A stretch of DNA of 64,000 nucleotides, from NCBI RefSeq assembly GCF_009728995.1, contig NZ_VTZW01000009.1, positions 367,644-431,643 of the forward strand, written 5' to 3'. Shown piece by piece: positions 16,901-25,585 of the stretch; within the stretch, counting starts at the first letter, position 1, and each line of letters opens with the position of its first letter. The notes beneath the pieces are model-generated. The model was not told the DNA's origin. It saw nothing but the letters and a program-made list of their open reading frames with translations, and did no database searches. The stretch is from Streptomonospora sp. PA3. Lineage in GTDB: Bacteria; Actinomycetota; Actinomycetes; Streptosporangiales; Streptosporangiaceae. Both the position numbers and the translations under genes were made by a program.

Positions 16901-17549
16901 CGCGATCGCTGACGCCTACGGGATCGACAAGTCAGTGGTAGCGAGCCAAGCCCAACATCTCCAACGGGTCAGTGAAGAGGAAAACGGAACCAGCCCTGTG
17001 AGTGACGACTGGTTTGTCGCCTCCACAAGACCACTGGCTAAACTGTCGCTGTCAACCAATCCAGGCCCGGCGCTCAGGGCCGAGCAGCAGCGAACGTTGC
17101 TGTCATGTCTGGAAGCAGATTCCAATTGGATCGCGTACTCGGCGGCGAACGTCTTGGTCAACGTGAACCCGCCCTTATTGAATAGTCGGGAACTTTTCGA
17201 CAAGGACATGTCGGACTGGCCTTTGCAGCGTGCAGGGCTGCTGTACACGGTGGCGATCCTCACCGCTGGGGACGAGAGTGAGCGGCTGTTGGCGCAAGCC
17301 GCTCACTCCGATTCGGCGGACTACCGCTACGCCGCACAAATGACGATCTCGGTGGCTTCGGAACTCGACTTTGACGGATCGATCAGGGATTCGCTGTACC
17401 GAGACGCCGACTTGTCCGTCCGGCCAAAGGATGCACGTAAAGCGCTTCCCGCACCGATTCATTGGACTTGTCGCGACTGCAGAACCGTCAACGACATTGA
17501 GATCGAAGACTGCCCGGCGTGTGACGATGGGGTGCGTCCTGACTCCTGA
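13980..17549 (+). CDS. NACHT-family NTPase with N-terminal nuclease-like domain and C-terminal zinc ribbon (candidate anti-phage NLR)
   Basis: 1189 residues. Start ATG 13980 follows AGGGGGGCCGTG; an upstream ATG (13833) lacks a ribosome site. Residues 1-150 resemble a Mrr/PD-(D/E)XK-type effector: LRFE-like VRLDFETSD (41-52), TDDIRV with D55/D56, then AYVSAKRNVSKG with K72. The usual E/Q two residues before the Lys is S70. The NTPase has Walker A GQPGSGKS (305-312, K311) and a NACHT-style Walker B ILLCDGLDE (D387, D390-E391). It is followed by a long helical region (about 450-1150) with the character of a sensor. The last 30 residues hold a CxxC-x10-CxxC zinc ribbon (C1164, C1167, C1178, C1181). 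The architecture (nuclease effector, NACHT switch, helical sensor) is that of bacterial NLR defence proteins. Codon use and GC are lower than in the nar cluster, consistent with transfer. Confidence 0.9.
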   Translation: MSRAGQANEVGSVFRCTVATHFAVHGLRSRSVSDLDLPEGIDPVRLDFETSDPTDDIRVTFSDGRRAYVSAKRNVSKGPPLNETVAGWVAQVPSLGPGDLLVIAGEDFTGAAKDLQRVLRRHRAGLQMETKDERDALKALDDLLPENIRDLVLDRARVLHLPDSTRSETSRALLVALMDLAVADNKGPLAVNTLSDFFHRQAGEALGSGIDDWVTALNNAGLTVVADQGGPAGMRAASRLAAVRTYCNRLKADAGRIDLSLLAEDLAPVVIDGLIHNLQIDVESERTPEDLLRYVRRWRRMLIVGQPGSGKSVALREIAAHCAIHPHAPIPIRVSLPRLMKQQPERLTIDGVIDGATAPVVSLDQRVPLAEYLSRELAAGRAILLCDGLDECGAHAPWVAQQLADLLDSLHPKAGFVLATRANARIPATRLGLPRVDLAPPRDLSETVDRVLVACADARVAEADRDAWLETRRAWIRDAKDQHDHLLTVPLLAILLALICADASDADLPKGRATLLHRAVEQSVHRWEQTRGTLDPTRPWSPVLSATMLLQGFIVLGRILDGGTTPSRADALQSVSQMLRDPDHWAMPPAQAQEIAEQILRFWDEHVAVFVVNAADELTTRSKVFAEIATAMWTTTCEQEQLTNWLSDALVHTDSDGAIALAAGLDPRTLGALLDVGATGRQEATLMAADLASRGIVMLTPRESERTLNQLTTGVVNSRESGLPARRGPRTPPSKFPTLWDKTRDPGPWPFVQAACLLALPAEYRHQRATLIAEAGLDDRAETIAAALCELTDATTDNRPLGETGITAVHAALAIPMPPEAEIVQESRRRAAFVGGGQLAPGLAQVALAAVSRLDELAEDSGERVFQIAMHATHGVGDKIVAALARAGIETSRRWRNFGAIRDWMSTQEERKDALVADLSSLADPGPDPVGGGFWSLTDLGDLLAATGYPEIAAREFDRAFVHDSPQTRRSWLDAIADAYGIDKSVVASQAQHLQRVSEEENGTSPVSDDWFVASTRPLAKLSLSTNPGPALRAEQQRTLLSCLEADSNWIAYSAANVLVNVNPPLLNSRELFDKDMSDWPLQRAGLLYTVAILTAGDESERLLAQAAHSDSADYRYAAQMTISVASELDFDGSIRDSLYRDADLSVRPKDARKALPAPIHWTCRDCRTVNDIEIEDCPACDDGVRPDS

Positions 17550-18058
17550 TTGGCCCACGCTGGCGGAAGGGGCGAGTCGCCGCGCCGTGCGCGCCGTGGG
17601 TCCTTGCCCTTGTCTGATGGCTTTCAGTCGGGCGCCTCGCTCCTGCTCGGCGGGCGCCGAAGGGCGTAGTGTGTCCTGCTCTTCGGCGGAGGCCTCGTGG
17701 CCGTCGTCCTCAGGTATGGCCACTTCCAGACCCCGAGGCCGGGACCATGGCGACCGTGCGCCTGCAGTCAATGGTGGTTCGGAGTAGTGGCTGGGTGACC
17801 AGGTGTTGGCGATAGTCGACGAGCACGGTCAAAGGGCCTCCGGCCACCTATCGTTGCCACAACGGACACGAGGGCGACGGGTAGCCGCTCGCTGGCGGCC
17901 GGGCGTATCGCGGTTTCGGGTCAGCGGGTGCGGCTGTTGGACGAGGCCGGGGCACTGAAAGACGGCTGGTTGTGGCGGAAGCGTTGAGGTGGGGGGAGGG
18001 GAAATTCCGCTCGCCGGTCTCTCGTGGGCGAACCACTGACCCTCGGTAACTGGGACTT
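17550..18058. other. Gene-free stretch after the NACHT gene
   Basis: No supported gene. A short plus-strand frame at about 17880-17986 reads SLAAGRIAVSGQRVRLLDEA and then GALKDGWLWRKR with a stop. This looks like the end of a degraded coding sequence whose start is missing. Confidence 0.4.
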
Positions 18059-18148
18059 ATCGGAAGTCGGAAGCATGCGGGGACGACAACCTCATCGAGG
18101 TGCTGCAGGACTCCCGCATCGGGAGACCCCCGCGGGTGCGGGGATGAC
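18059..18148 (+). CRISPR. Relic of a type I-E-like CRISPR array: one good repeat, one degenerate repeat
   Basis: The stretch ending at 18148, GACCCCCGCGGGTGCGGGGA followed by TGAC, has the CCCCGC-GGGT-GCGGGG hairpin and GGGGATGAC end of actinobacterial I-E repeats. Exactly 61 bp upstream, ending at 18087, a weaker copy keeps TGCGGGGACGAC. 61 bp is the classical I-E repeat-plus-spacer period. No third repeat is found at the next 61-bp step on either side and there are no cas genes in the window. Probably a two-repeat remnant or a chance hairpin. Confidence 0.42.
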
Positions 18149-18410
18149 GCGATTGCGACGCGGTGTGATGAGGAGGACGAGGGCCAGCTCGGCATCCCGG
18201 GATCTGCGACGTGTGACGTTCCGGCCGCCGCTTCGGCGCCTCCCGGGTGGGCCCCTGCAGAGCGCGGTGCGGTTTACGAGCTGCTTCGAAGCCCGGGGGC
18301 GCGGCGTGCTCGTTCAGCCGATGGTCGCATCGGGAGTCGACAGGGTGCAGAACCTGTATGCGGCTCGGGGTAGAGGCCTCTCAGTGCATCCGAGGCAAGA
18401 GGAGACCTGA

Positions 18411-20501
18411 ATGGGCTCCAGGCGAGCGCGTTTCCTATACGCGATGGCCGCCCTGCTGGCGCTGGTGTGGCTGGTCGGTGCAGGGTCGCTGGGCTCCTTC
18501 CTCGGACGGCTCGGCGAGGTGCAGATCAACGACAGCTCCGCCTTCCTCCCCGTCAGCGCTGAATCCACGAAGGTGCAGAACATCGCCGAGCGGTTTCGGG
18601 CGGACACAATCCCCGCGGTGGTGGTCTACGAGGGCTCTGCCGATCTGGGACGCGCGGAATTGGCCGCGATCGCCGAGGACGGCGAGCGGATCTCGGAGTT
18701 CGACTGGACGTCGGGCACGGTCGCCGGCCCGATTCCCGGTGACGAGGACCCGAGTGTGGCCCAGCTCGTCGTGCCAGTCTCCGAGGACGCCGATACCGAG
18801 GCGGCGGTGAACGACCTGCGCTCGGCGCTGGAACACGGAGGTGCGCAACCGCGGGCGTATGTCACGGGACCCGCGGGTTTCGCCGCCGATCTGTCGGCGG
18901 CTTTCGCGGGTATCGACACGACCCTGCTCGCGGTCGCTCTGGGCGCCGTCTTCGCCATCCTGGTCGCGGTTTACCGCTCCCCGACACTGCCGCTGCTGGT
19001 GATCACATCGTCGGTGCTCGCCCTCGCATTGGCTGGCGCCCTGATCTACGCTGCGGCCGATGCCGGGTGGCTGACGCTCAACGGCCAGAGCCAGGGCATC
19101 CTGTTCATTCTGGTGGTGGGCGCCTGCACCGACTACGCACTACTGCTGGTGGCCCGCTATCGTGAGGCGCTCTCCCTCTACCGTCGGCCGACGCGTGCCA
19201 TCGGCGCGGCTCTGCGCGGTTCCGCGGGTGCGATCGCAGCTTCGGGGGTGACCGTGATCCTGGGTGTGCTCTGCCTGCTGGCCAGCGAACTGTCCTCCAA
19301 CCGCAGCCTGGGCCCGGTTGCCGCAGTGGGGATCGCCTGTGCCCTGGCATCGGCGTTGACATTCTTGCCGGCGGTCCTGCTGCTGACGGGGCGGGCGGCG
19401 TTCTGGCCGGTACGTCCTCGCTACCGGGGCGGCACCGACTCCGATTCCACCGGCGACGTGCTGGCCCGCCACCGGATGTGGGGCGGCGTCGCGGCGGTGC
19501 TCGGCCGGCGCCCGCGCACGTGGTGGGTGGGCACCGCCGCGGTACTGGCGCTGGGCGCGGTCTTCACCGTGCAGTTCGAAGCCGAGGGGACCGCCCAGTC
19601 CGAGGTCTTCCGCACCGAGGTGGAGGCAGTCGAGGGACGGCAGGTGCTCCAGCGCGGCTTCGGGGAGACGGCCTCGGCCGAACCCGCGTTGATCACCGCC
19701 GACGCCGAGGATCGGACCGAGGTTGTCGAAGCGGCAGAAGGGGTGGAGGGCGTCGTCGGACCCCAGGCCGTCGCTCCGAACGGCGAGCCGATGGTCGTCG
19801 ACGGTACGGTCCTGATCGAGGCCGACCTGGCCGCACCGGCCGAATCCGAGCGGGCCCTGGACACCCTCGACGACCTGCGCGGTACCGTCCACGGGGTGCA
19901 GGGGGCCGATGCGCTCGTGGGTGGGAGCAGCGCGACCAAGCTGGACACGCTGGAAAGCGCCGAGCGCGACCTCGTGGTCATCGTGCCGCTGGTGCTGGCC
20001 GTCGTCCTGGCAGTGCTTATCGCCCTGCTGCGTTCGATCGTCGCGCCGATTCTGCTCGTGTCCACTACCGTGCTATCTTTCGCCGCCACGCTGGGCGTCG
20101 GAGCGTTGGTGTTCGACCACCTGCTGGCGTTTCCCGGGGTCGATCCGGCCGTCCCGCTGTATGCGTTCGTGTTCCTCATAGCCCTGGGAGTCGACTACAA
20201 CATCTTCCTCATGACCCGAGCGCGGGAGGAGGTCCTCCGCCATGGCAATCATGCGGGGATGCTACGCGCTCTCACCGTGACCGGGGGCGTCATCACCTCC
20301 GCCGGCGTCGTACTGGCCGCGACTTTCGCCGCCTTGGCGGTGATCCCGCTATTGTTCCTGGTCCAGCTCGCGTTCCTTGTGGCATTCGGTGTCTTGCTGG
20401 ACACCCTCGTTGTGCGGTCGATCTTGCTGCCTGCCTTGGCGCTGGACATCGGAGCCCGCACGTGGTGGCCCGCGCGGACTCCCCGTTTCGCCGACGGCTG
20501 A
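18411..20501 (+). CDS. MMPL-family RND transporter
   Basis: 696 residues, typical for short actinobacterial MMPL proteins, with two repeats of one plus five membrane helices. TM1 is at residues 8-30. The first periplasmic loop spans about 35-165, starting DSSAFLPVSAESTKVQNIAE. The MMPL core shows GQSQGILFILVVGACTDYAL with the transmembrane Asp-Tyr pair used for proton relay. The second core ends FVFLIALGVDYNIFLMTRAR. ATG 18411 follows AAGAGGAGACCTGA. Likely exports lipids or hydrophobic compounds; substrate unknown. No TetR or biosynthetic genes adjoin it, so its context gives no further clue. Confidence 0.93.
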   Translation: MGSRRARFLYAMAALLALVWLVGAGSLGSFLGRLGEVQINDSSAFLPVSAESTKVQNIAERFRADTIPAVVVYEGSADLGRAELAAIAEDGERISEFDWTSGTVAGPIPGDEDPSVAQLVVPVSEDADTEAAVNDLRSALEHGGAQPRAYVTGPAGFAADLSAAFAGIDTTLLAVALGAVFAILVAVYRSPTLPLLVITSSVLALALAGALIYAAADAGWLTLNGQSQGILFILVVGACTDYALLLVARYREALSLYRRPTRAIGAALRGSAGAIAASGVTVILGVLCLLASELSSNRSLGPVAAVGIACALASALTFLPAVLLLTGRAAFWPVRPRYRGGTDSDSTGDVLARHRMWGGVAAVLGRRPRTWWVGTAAVLALGAVFTVQFEAEGTAQSEVFRTEVEAVEGRQVLQRGFGETASAEPALITADAEDRTEVVEAAEGVEGVVGPQAVAPNGEPMVVDGTVLIEADLAAPAESERALDTLDDLRGTVHGVQGADALVGGSSATKLDTLESAERDLVVIVPLVLAVVLAVLIALLRSIVAPILLVSTTVLSFAATLGVGALVFDHLLAFPGVDPAVPLYAFVFLIALGVDYNIFLMTRAREEVLRHGNHAGMLRALTVTGGVITSAGVVLAATFAALAVIPLLFLVQLAFLVAFGVLLDTLVVRSILLPALALDIGARTWWPARTPRFADG

Positions 20502-20590
20502 ATCCGCAACTCGAAGTGCCGCGAGCAATAGAGCGCAGGGCCTTGCGTTAGGAGTCGTGGTCCGATGCAAGTCTGCACGGCAGACGGCAC

Positions 20591-20959
20591 CGCCTTCCCA
20601 AATACGTCGTGTCGAACACGATAGCGACCGGGACCTGGTCCCCGACCACCGTACTTCGCGGCGACCCCGCGAAGGCCGTCCGCGAGATCGCCGAGCGGCC
20701 AGGACGCGATCTCCAGGTTCACGGCAGTGCCCGCCTCGCCGGCACCCTGCTCTCCGCGGGCGTCGTCGACACCCTGCGCCTCGTGATGGCCCCCGTAGTG
20801 ATCGGCTCGGGGCGGCGCCTGCTCACACATCCGAGCCCGGCGGCAGGCCTGCGGCTCGTCCAGCACGAAGCTACGGCACAGGGCCTGGTGCTGCTCGAGT
20901 ACCCCACGACGGGTAGCGCCCGCACCGCCCATTACCAAGGCGTCACGAACCTGCGGTAA
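20591..20959 (+). pseudogene. RibD C-terminal / dihydrofolate reductase-like protein, 5'-truncated
   Basis: From about 20591 the frame matches the C-terminal half of RibD_C-type reductases: LPKYVVSNT, TTVLRGDPAKAVREIAERPG, then GRDLQVHGSARLAGTLLSAG, VVDTLRLVMAPVVIGSGRRL and LRLVQHEATAQGLVLLEY. The family normally begins with a KLxxxxxxSLDGxIA segment and about 80 more residues, none of which is found upstream. The GTG at 20609 could start a short product, but without the NADPH site it would not work. Confidence 0.7.
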
Positions 20960-21319
20960 TGGTGGGCTCAAGCCGGGGAGGTCCGGAACTCGCAGCGGGT
21001 GATAGTGCTGGTCACCACCCCGTAGAGATCCAGGAAAGCCCACCCAATCAACAAGCGCCGCCCGTTGGAAAACGCCCCTGAGAATGCGGCTGCGCCGCCC
21101 ATCACGGGACGCTGCGGGTGACCGCGCCTTTCAGGACTCGCCGATGCCGCGGTGGAGCGACTGTCGCGACCGTCTGCCTGCTTGCCACGATCACTGCGGC
21201 CTACGCCCACATGTTCAGGACCTGGAAAATTGGGCCGGTGGCCGCCACGCGCGTCACCGGTCGACTCTCTCGGGATGATCGGCGGTGGCCGGGCGCGCGT
21301 TTGCGTTGTCGGGTATGCA
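20960..21319. other. Gene-free stretch
   Basis: No supported gene. On the minus strand near 20971-21067 a frame reads GRRLLIGWAFLDLYGVVTST and then ITRCEFRTSPA with a stop; it looks like the end of an unrecognised coding sequence without a usable start. Confidence 0.4.
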
Positions 21320-21463
21320 GAGATCTGGGCAGAACACCTCATAGTGGGCGGCGCGCGCTGGTACGGGTGCGCTCAGCAACCGGCTGCGGAGGTCGCGAAT
21401 GAAGGGCAGCGGGCCGCAGATGTTGATGTCCGCAGTCCTCGGGCACCTCTCGGTCAAGCGCAT
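21320..21463 (-). pseudogene. Flavohaemoglobin / ferredoxin-NADP reductase C-terminal scrap
   Basis: The minus strand reads ADINICGPLPFIRDLRSRLL and on to PARAAHYEVFCPDLC, matching the NAD-binding end of Hmp-type nitric oxide dioxygenases and related FNR domains (YVCGPxPFMxxVxxxLxxxGVPxxxIHYEVFGP). The preceding about 300 bases carry traces of the same domain in other frames (SRADQMQ). No globin or FAD portion is found. It stands directly upstream of the nar operon. Confidence 0.5.
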
Positions 21464-21652
21464 GCTTCACGATAGGCGCCGCCTGCCTGAGGCGAGTCCG
21501 GATCGCACGCGGGCCCCGCCGCGGCCATCGGCATGCTCGGTCCAGCGTGTGTCCGATCTCCTTCTTGTCGCTTGCATCTGGTCGGCGCGGCTCTGCCCCA
21601 AGCCGACCGTAGTCACTTGCGGCTCCACCTGCACGGCTCCCGGCGCGGCGAC

Positions 21653-21687
21653 GGGACCTTCGTCCTGCCGCCACGGACGATCGGCCC
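21653..21687. promoter_or_regulatory. Two DosR/OsdR-like boxes upstream of narG
   Basis: GGGAC-CTTC-GTCCT (21653-21666) and CGGAC-GATC-GGCCC (21674-21687) fit the GGGAC-N4-GTCCC core of DosR-type boxes. They are 21 bp apart, so on the same face of the helix, and lie 160-195 bases before the narG start. Confidence 0.45.
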
Positions 21688-21847
21688 TGTGAGCCGGTGC
21701 CGGTGAGCTGATGAGGTGGCAGAGATCGGCCGGACGGCCGCGCCGGGAGCGGCTTCCGCCGTGCACGGCGATGCGTTTCAGACGATCTACGGCGCTCCCT
21801 GAGTGCGGCGGTTGGGAGCGGTTCAGGCGACGCAGGAAGGTCTCAAC

Positions 21848-24800
21848 GTGACAAAGCAGTCAGGCGGCGACACTGCGGGCGATACCGATCCGGGATTGGA
21901 CGGCCCTGTCACCGAAACCCTGCTGCGGACCCGGAGGTTCCTGCGCCCGCGGGAGGTCTCGGCGGATCTGCGCACGGCGCACCGCAGCGGCGGCCGCGAT
22001 GCGGACACCTTCTACCGGGACCGGTGGAGCCACGACAAGGTGGTGCGCTCCACGCACGGAGTCAACTGCACCGGCTCCTGTTCGTGGAAGGTCTACGTCA
22101 AAGACGGGATCATCACCTGGGAGGGCCAGCAGACCGACTATCCGTCGGTGGGCACGGACCGCCCCGAGTACGAGCCGCGCGGCTGCCCCCGGGGAGCGGC
22201 GTTCTCCTGGTACACCTACTCGCCGACCCGGGTGCGCTACCCCTACGTGCGCGGGTTGCTGCTGGAAATGTACCGCGAGGCCAAGCAGCGCACCGGCGAC
22301 CCGGTCCTGGCCTGGGCCGACATCGTCTCCGATCCCGAGCGCTCCCGCCGCTACAAGGCCGCCCGCGGCAAAGGCGGACTGGTGCGCGCCACCTGGGAAG
22401 AGGCGGAGGAGATGGCCGCCGCCGCCCACGTGCACACCATCAAGGATTTCGGTCCCGACCGGCTCGCCGGGTTCTCCCCGATCCCGGCGATGTCGATGGT
22501 CTCCCAGGCGGCCGGCTCCCGCTTCTACTCGCTGATCGGCGGGGCGATGCTGTCGTTCTACGACTGGTACGCCGACCTGCCCGTCGCCTCGCCGCAGGTG
22601 TTCGGCGACCAGACCGACGTCCCCGAGTCGGGCGACTGGTGGGACGCGGGCTATCTGATCATGTGGGGCTCCAATGTTCCGGTCACCCGCACCCCCGACG
22701 CGCACTGGATGGCCGAAGCGCGCTACCGGGGGCAGAAGGTGGTGGTCGTCTCCCCGGACTTCGCCGACAGCACCAAGTTCGCCGACGAGTGGCTGCCCGC
22801 CCAACCCGGCACCGACGGAGCCCTGGCCATGGCCATGGGCCACATGGTGCTCAAGGAGTTCTTCGTCGACCGCACGACGCCCTACTTCGACGACTACGTC
22901 AAGCGCTACACCGACCTGCCGTTTCTGGTGCGTCTCGATCCCGAGGGCGACTCCTACCGGCCGGGAAAGTTCCTCACCGCCGCCGACCTGGACGGCGTCG
23001 GCGGACGTGCCGATGACGGCGCCGGCGCGGAGCACGCGGCGTTCAAGACCGTGCTGATCGACGAGCGCACCGGCGAGCCCGTCGTGCCCAACGGCTCGCT
23101 CGGCTTCCGCTACGGCGACGGGGGAGCCGGCAGGTGGAATCTGGCTCTCGGCGACACCCGACCGCTGCTCACCCTCTACCGGCAGGGCGGCGAAACGGCA
23201 CCCCTCGACCTGCCCCGATTCGACGGGCCCGGCGGCGAGGCCGCGACCACGCGCCGCGGCGTTCCGGTGCGGGAGGTCGGCGGGCACCTGGTCACCACGG
23301 TCTACGACCTGCTGCTGGCCCAGTACGGCGTGGGCCGCGACGGCCTACCCGGGAGCTGGCCCAGCGGCTACGACGACGCCGGCCAGCCCTGCACCCCCGC
23401 TTGGCAGGAGTCCCTCACCGGTGTCGCGGCCGACAAGGCCGAGCGCATCGGCCGCGAGTTCGCCGCCAATGCGGAGGAGTCGCGCGGCCGCTCGATGATC
23501 ATCATGGGGGCGGGAACCAACCACTGGTTCCACTCCGACACGATCTACCGGGCCTTCCTCACCTTGACGACGCTGACCGGCTGCCAGGGTGTCAACGGCG
23601 GCGGCTGGGCGCACTACGTCGGCCAGGAGAAGGTGCGCCCGATCACCGGCTACACCCAGCTCGCCGCCGCGCTGGACTGGTCGCGCCCGCCGCGCCAGAT
23701 GGTGCAGACGGCCTACTGGTACCTGCACACCGACCAGTTCCGCTACGACGCCTTCGGCGCCGACACGCTGGCCGCCGCCGACGGCCGGGGCGCCCTCTCG
23801 GGCAAGTCCACCGCCGATGTGATCGCCCAGTCCGCGCGCCTGGGGTGGATGCCCTCCTACCCGACCTTCGACCGCAACCCGCTGCATTTGGCCGACGATG
23901 CCGAGAAGGCCGGCCTCCCGGTGTCGGAATACGTCCCCCGGGAGCTCAAGGCCGGCCGCCTGCGGTTCGCCTGCGAGGACCCCGATGCTCCGGAGAACTT
24001 CCCGCGTGTGCTGACGGTGTGGCGCGCCAACCTGCTCGGCAGCTCGGCCAAGGGCAACGAGTACTTCCTCAAGCACCTGCTGGGCACCGACGCGTCCGTG
24101 CGGGCAGAGGAGACTCCGCCGGAGGCGCGCTCGTCCGACGTCGTCTGGCGCGACGAGGCCCCGACCGGCAAGCTCGACCTGCTGCTGTCCCTGGACTTCC
24201 GGATGACCAGCACCACGGTCTTCTCCGACATCGTGCTGCCGGCGGCGACCTGGTATGAGAAGCACGATCTCAACACCACCGACATGCACCCCTTCGTCCA
24301 CCCGTTCAACCCGGCCATCGCCCCGCCGTGGCAGACCCGCACCGACTTCGACGCCTTCTCCGGACTCGCGCGCGCCTTCAGCAGACTGGCAGCGGACCAC
24401 CTCGGGGTGCGCACGGACGTGGTCGCCGCCCCGCTCACCCACGACACGCCCGACGAGCTCGCCACCCCGCACGGGCGGGTGCGGGACTGGAAGACGGGCG
24501 AATGCGAGCCGGTTCCCGGATCGACCATGCCCAAGCTCGTTGCGGTCGAGCGGGACTACCCGGCCGTGGCGGCCAGGATGGGGGCGCTCGGCCCGCTGCT
24601 GGACCGGCTGGGGGCGACCACCAAGGGGGTGACCTTCGACGTCTCCCGGGAGGTGGACCACCTCTCCCACAAGAACGGAACTGTGCGCGGCGGGCCCGCC
24701 GACGGCCGCCCCGCGCTGTCCCGCGACGTCCACATGTGCGAAGCGATCCTGGCGCTGTCGGGCACCACCAACGGGCACTTGGCCGCCCAGGGATTCCGCA

Positions 24801-25585
24801 CTCTGGAGGCGCGCACCGGAACGCCGATGGCCGACCTCGCGGCCGAGCACGAAGGCAAGCAGATCACCTTCGCCGACGTCCAGGCCGCACCGGTCCCCGT
24901 CATCACCTCCCCGGAGTGGTCGGGCAGCGAGACCGGCGGACGGCGGTACTCGCCCTTCACCGTCAACGTCGAGCGCGAGAAGCCCTGGCACACCCTCACC
25001 GGACGCCAGCACTTCTTCCTCGACCACGACTGGATGGCCGAGGTCGGCGAGAACCTGCCGGTCTACCGGCCGCCGCTGAACATGCACGCCCTGTTCGGCG
25101 AGCCGGCGATCGGGGACACCGGGGAGCTGGGGGTGGCCGTGCGCTACCTGACTCCGCACAACAAGTGGTCGATCCATTCGGAGTACCAGGACAACCTGCT
25201 GATGTTGAGTCTGTCCCGCGGGGGCCCGACGATCTGGATGAGCGTGGCCGACGCCGCCAAGGTCGGGGTGTCCGACAACGAGTGGATCGAGGCGGTCAAC
25301 CGCAACGGCGTGGTGGTGGCCCGCGCGATCGTCTCGCACCGGATGCCCGAGGGGACCGTGTACATGTACCACGCCCAGGACCGGCTCATCGACGTCCCCA
25401 GGTCGGAGACCTCGGGAAAGCGCGGCGGTATCCACAACTCCGCCACCCGCCTGCTGATCAAGCCCAGCCACCTCATCGGCGGCTACGCGCAGTTCAGCTA
25501 CGCGTTCAACTACATCGGCCCGACCGGAAACCAGCGCGACGAGGTGACCGTGATCCGCCGGCGCTCCCAGGAGGTGCAGTACTGA
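21848..25585 (+). CDS. narG: Respiratory nitrate reductase, alpha (molybdenum) subunit
   Basis: 1245 residues, the usual NarG length. GTG 21848 is chosen because GCAGGAAGGTCTCAAC precedes it; an in-frame ATG at 21803 has none. The FS0 [4Fe-4S] ligands appear as HGVNCTGSCSWKVYV (His plus two Cys), with the last Cys in EPRGCPRG. The Mo-ligand Asp is in SFYDWYADLPVASPQ, followed by SNVPVTRTPDAHW. Near the end it shows LTPHNKWSIHSEYQDNLLML. With NarH it reduces nitrate to nitrite at a bis-MGD centre on the cytoplasmic side, fed by quinol through NarI. There is no Tat or Sec signal, as expected. narGHJI are joined by ATGA overlaps. DosR-like boxes upstream suggest hypoxic control. Confidence 0.97.
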   Translation: MTKQSGGDTAGDTDPGLDGPVTETLLRTRRFLRPREVSADLRTAHRSGGRDADTFYRDRWSHDKVVRSTHGVNCTGSCSWKVYVKDGIITWEGQQTDYPSVGTDRPEYEPRGCPRGAAFSWYTYSPTRVRYPYVRGLLLEMYREAKQRTGDPVLAWADIVSDPERSRRYKAARGKGGLVRATWEEAEEMAAAAHVHTIKDFGPDRLAGFSPIPAMSMVSQAAGSRFYSLIGGAMLSFYDWYADLPVASPQVFGDQTDVPESGDWWDAGYLIMWGSNVPVTRTPDAHWMAEARYRGQKVVVVSPDFADSTKFADEWLPAQPGTDGALAMAMGHMVLKEFFVDRTTPYFDDYVKRYTDLPFLVRLDPEGDSYRPGKFLTAADLDGVGGRADDGAGAEHAAFKTVLIDERTGEPVVPNGSLGFRYGDGGAGRWNLALGDTRPLLTLYRQGGETAPLDLPRFDGPGGEAATTRRGVPVREVGGHLVTTVYDLLLAQYGVGRDGLPGSWPSGYDDAGQPCTPAWQESLTGVAADKAERIGREFAANAEESRGRSMIIMGAGTNHWFHSDTIYRAFLTLTTLTGCQGVNGGGWAHYVGQEKVRPITGYTQLAAALDWSRPPRQMVQTAYWYLHTDQFRYDAFGADTLAAADGRGALSGKSTADVIAQSARLGWMPSYPTFDRNPLHLADDAEKAGLPVSEYVPRELKAGRLRFACEDPDAPENFPRVLTVWRANLLGSSAKGNEYFLKHLLGTDASVRAEETPPEARSSDVVWRDEAPTGKLDLLLSLDFRMTSTTVFSDIVLPAATWYEKHDLNTTDMHPFVHPFNPAIAPPWQTRTDFDAFSGLARAFSRLAADHLGVRTDVVAAPLTHDTPDELATPHGRVRDWKTGECEPVPGSTMPKLVAVERDYPAVAARMGALGPLLDRLGATTKGVTFDVSREVDHLSHKNGTVRGGPADGRPALSRDVHMCEAILALSGTTNGHLAAQGFRTLEARTGTPMADLAAEHEGKQITFADVQAAPVPVITSPEWSGSETGGRRYSPFTVNVEREKPWHTLTGRQHFFLDHDWMAEVGENLPVYRPPLNMHALFGEPAIGDTGELGVAVRYLTPHNKWSIHSEYQDNLLMLSLSRGGPTIWMSVADAAKVGVSDNEWIEAVNRNGVVVARAIVSHRMPEGTVYMYHAQDRLIDVPRSETSGKRGGIHNSATRLLIKPSHLIGGYAQFSYAFNYIGPTGNQRDEVTVIRRRSQEVQY

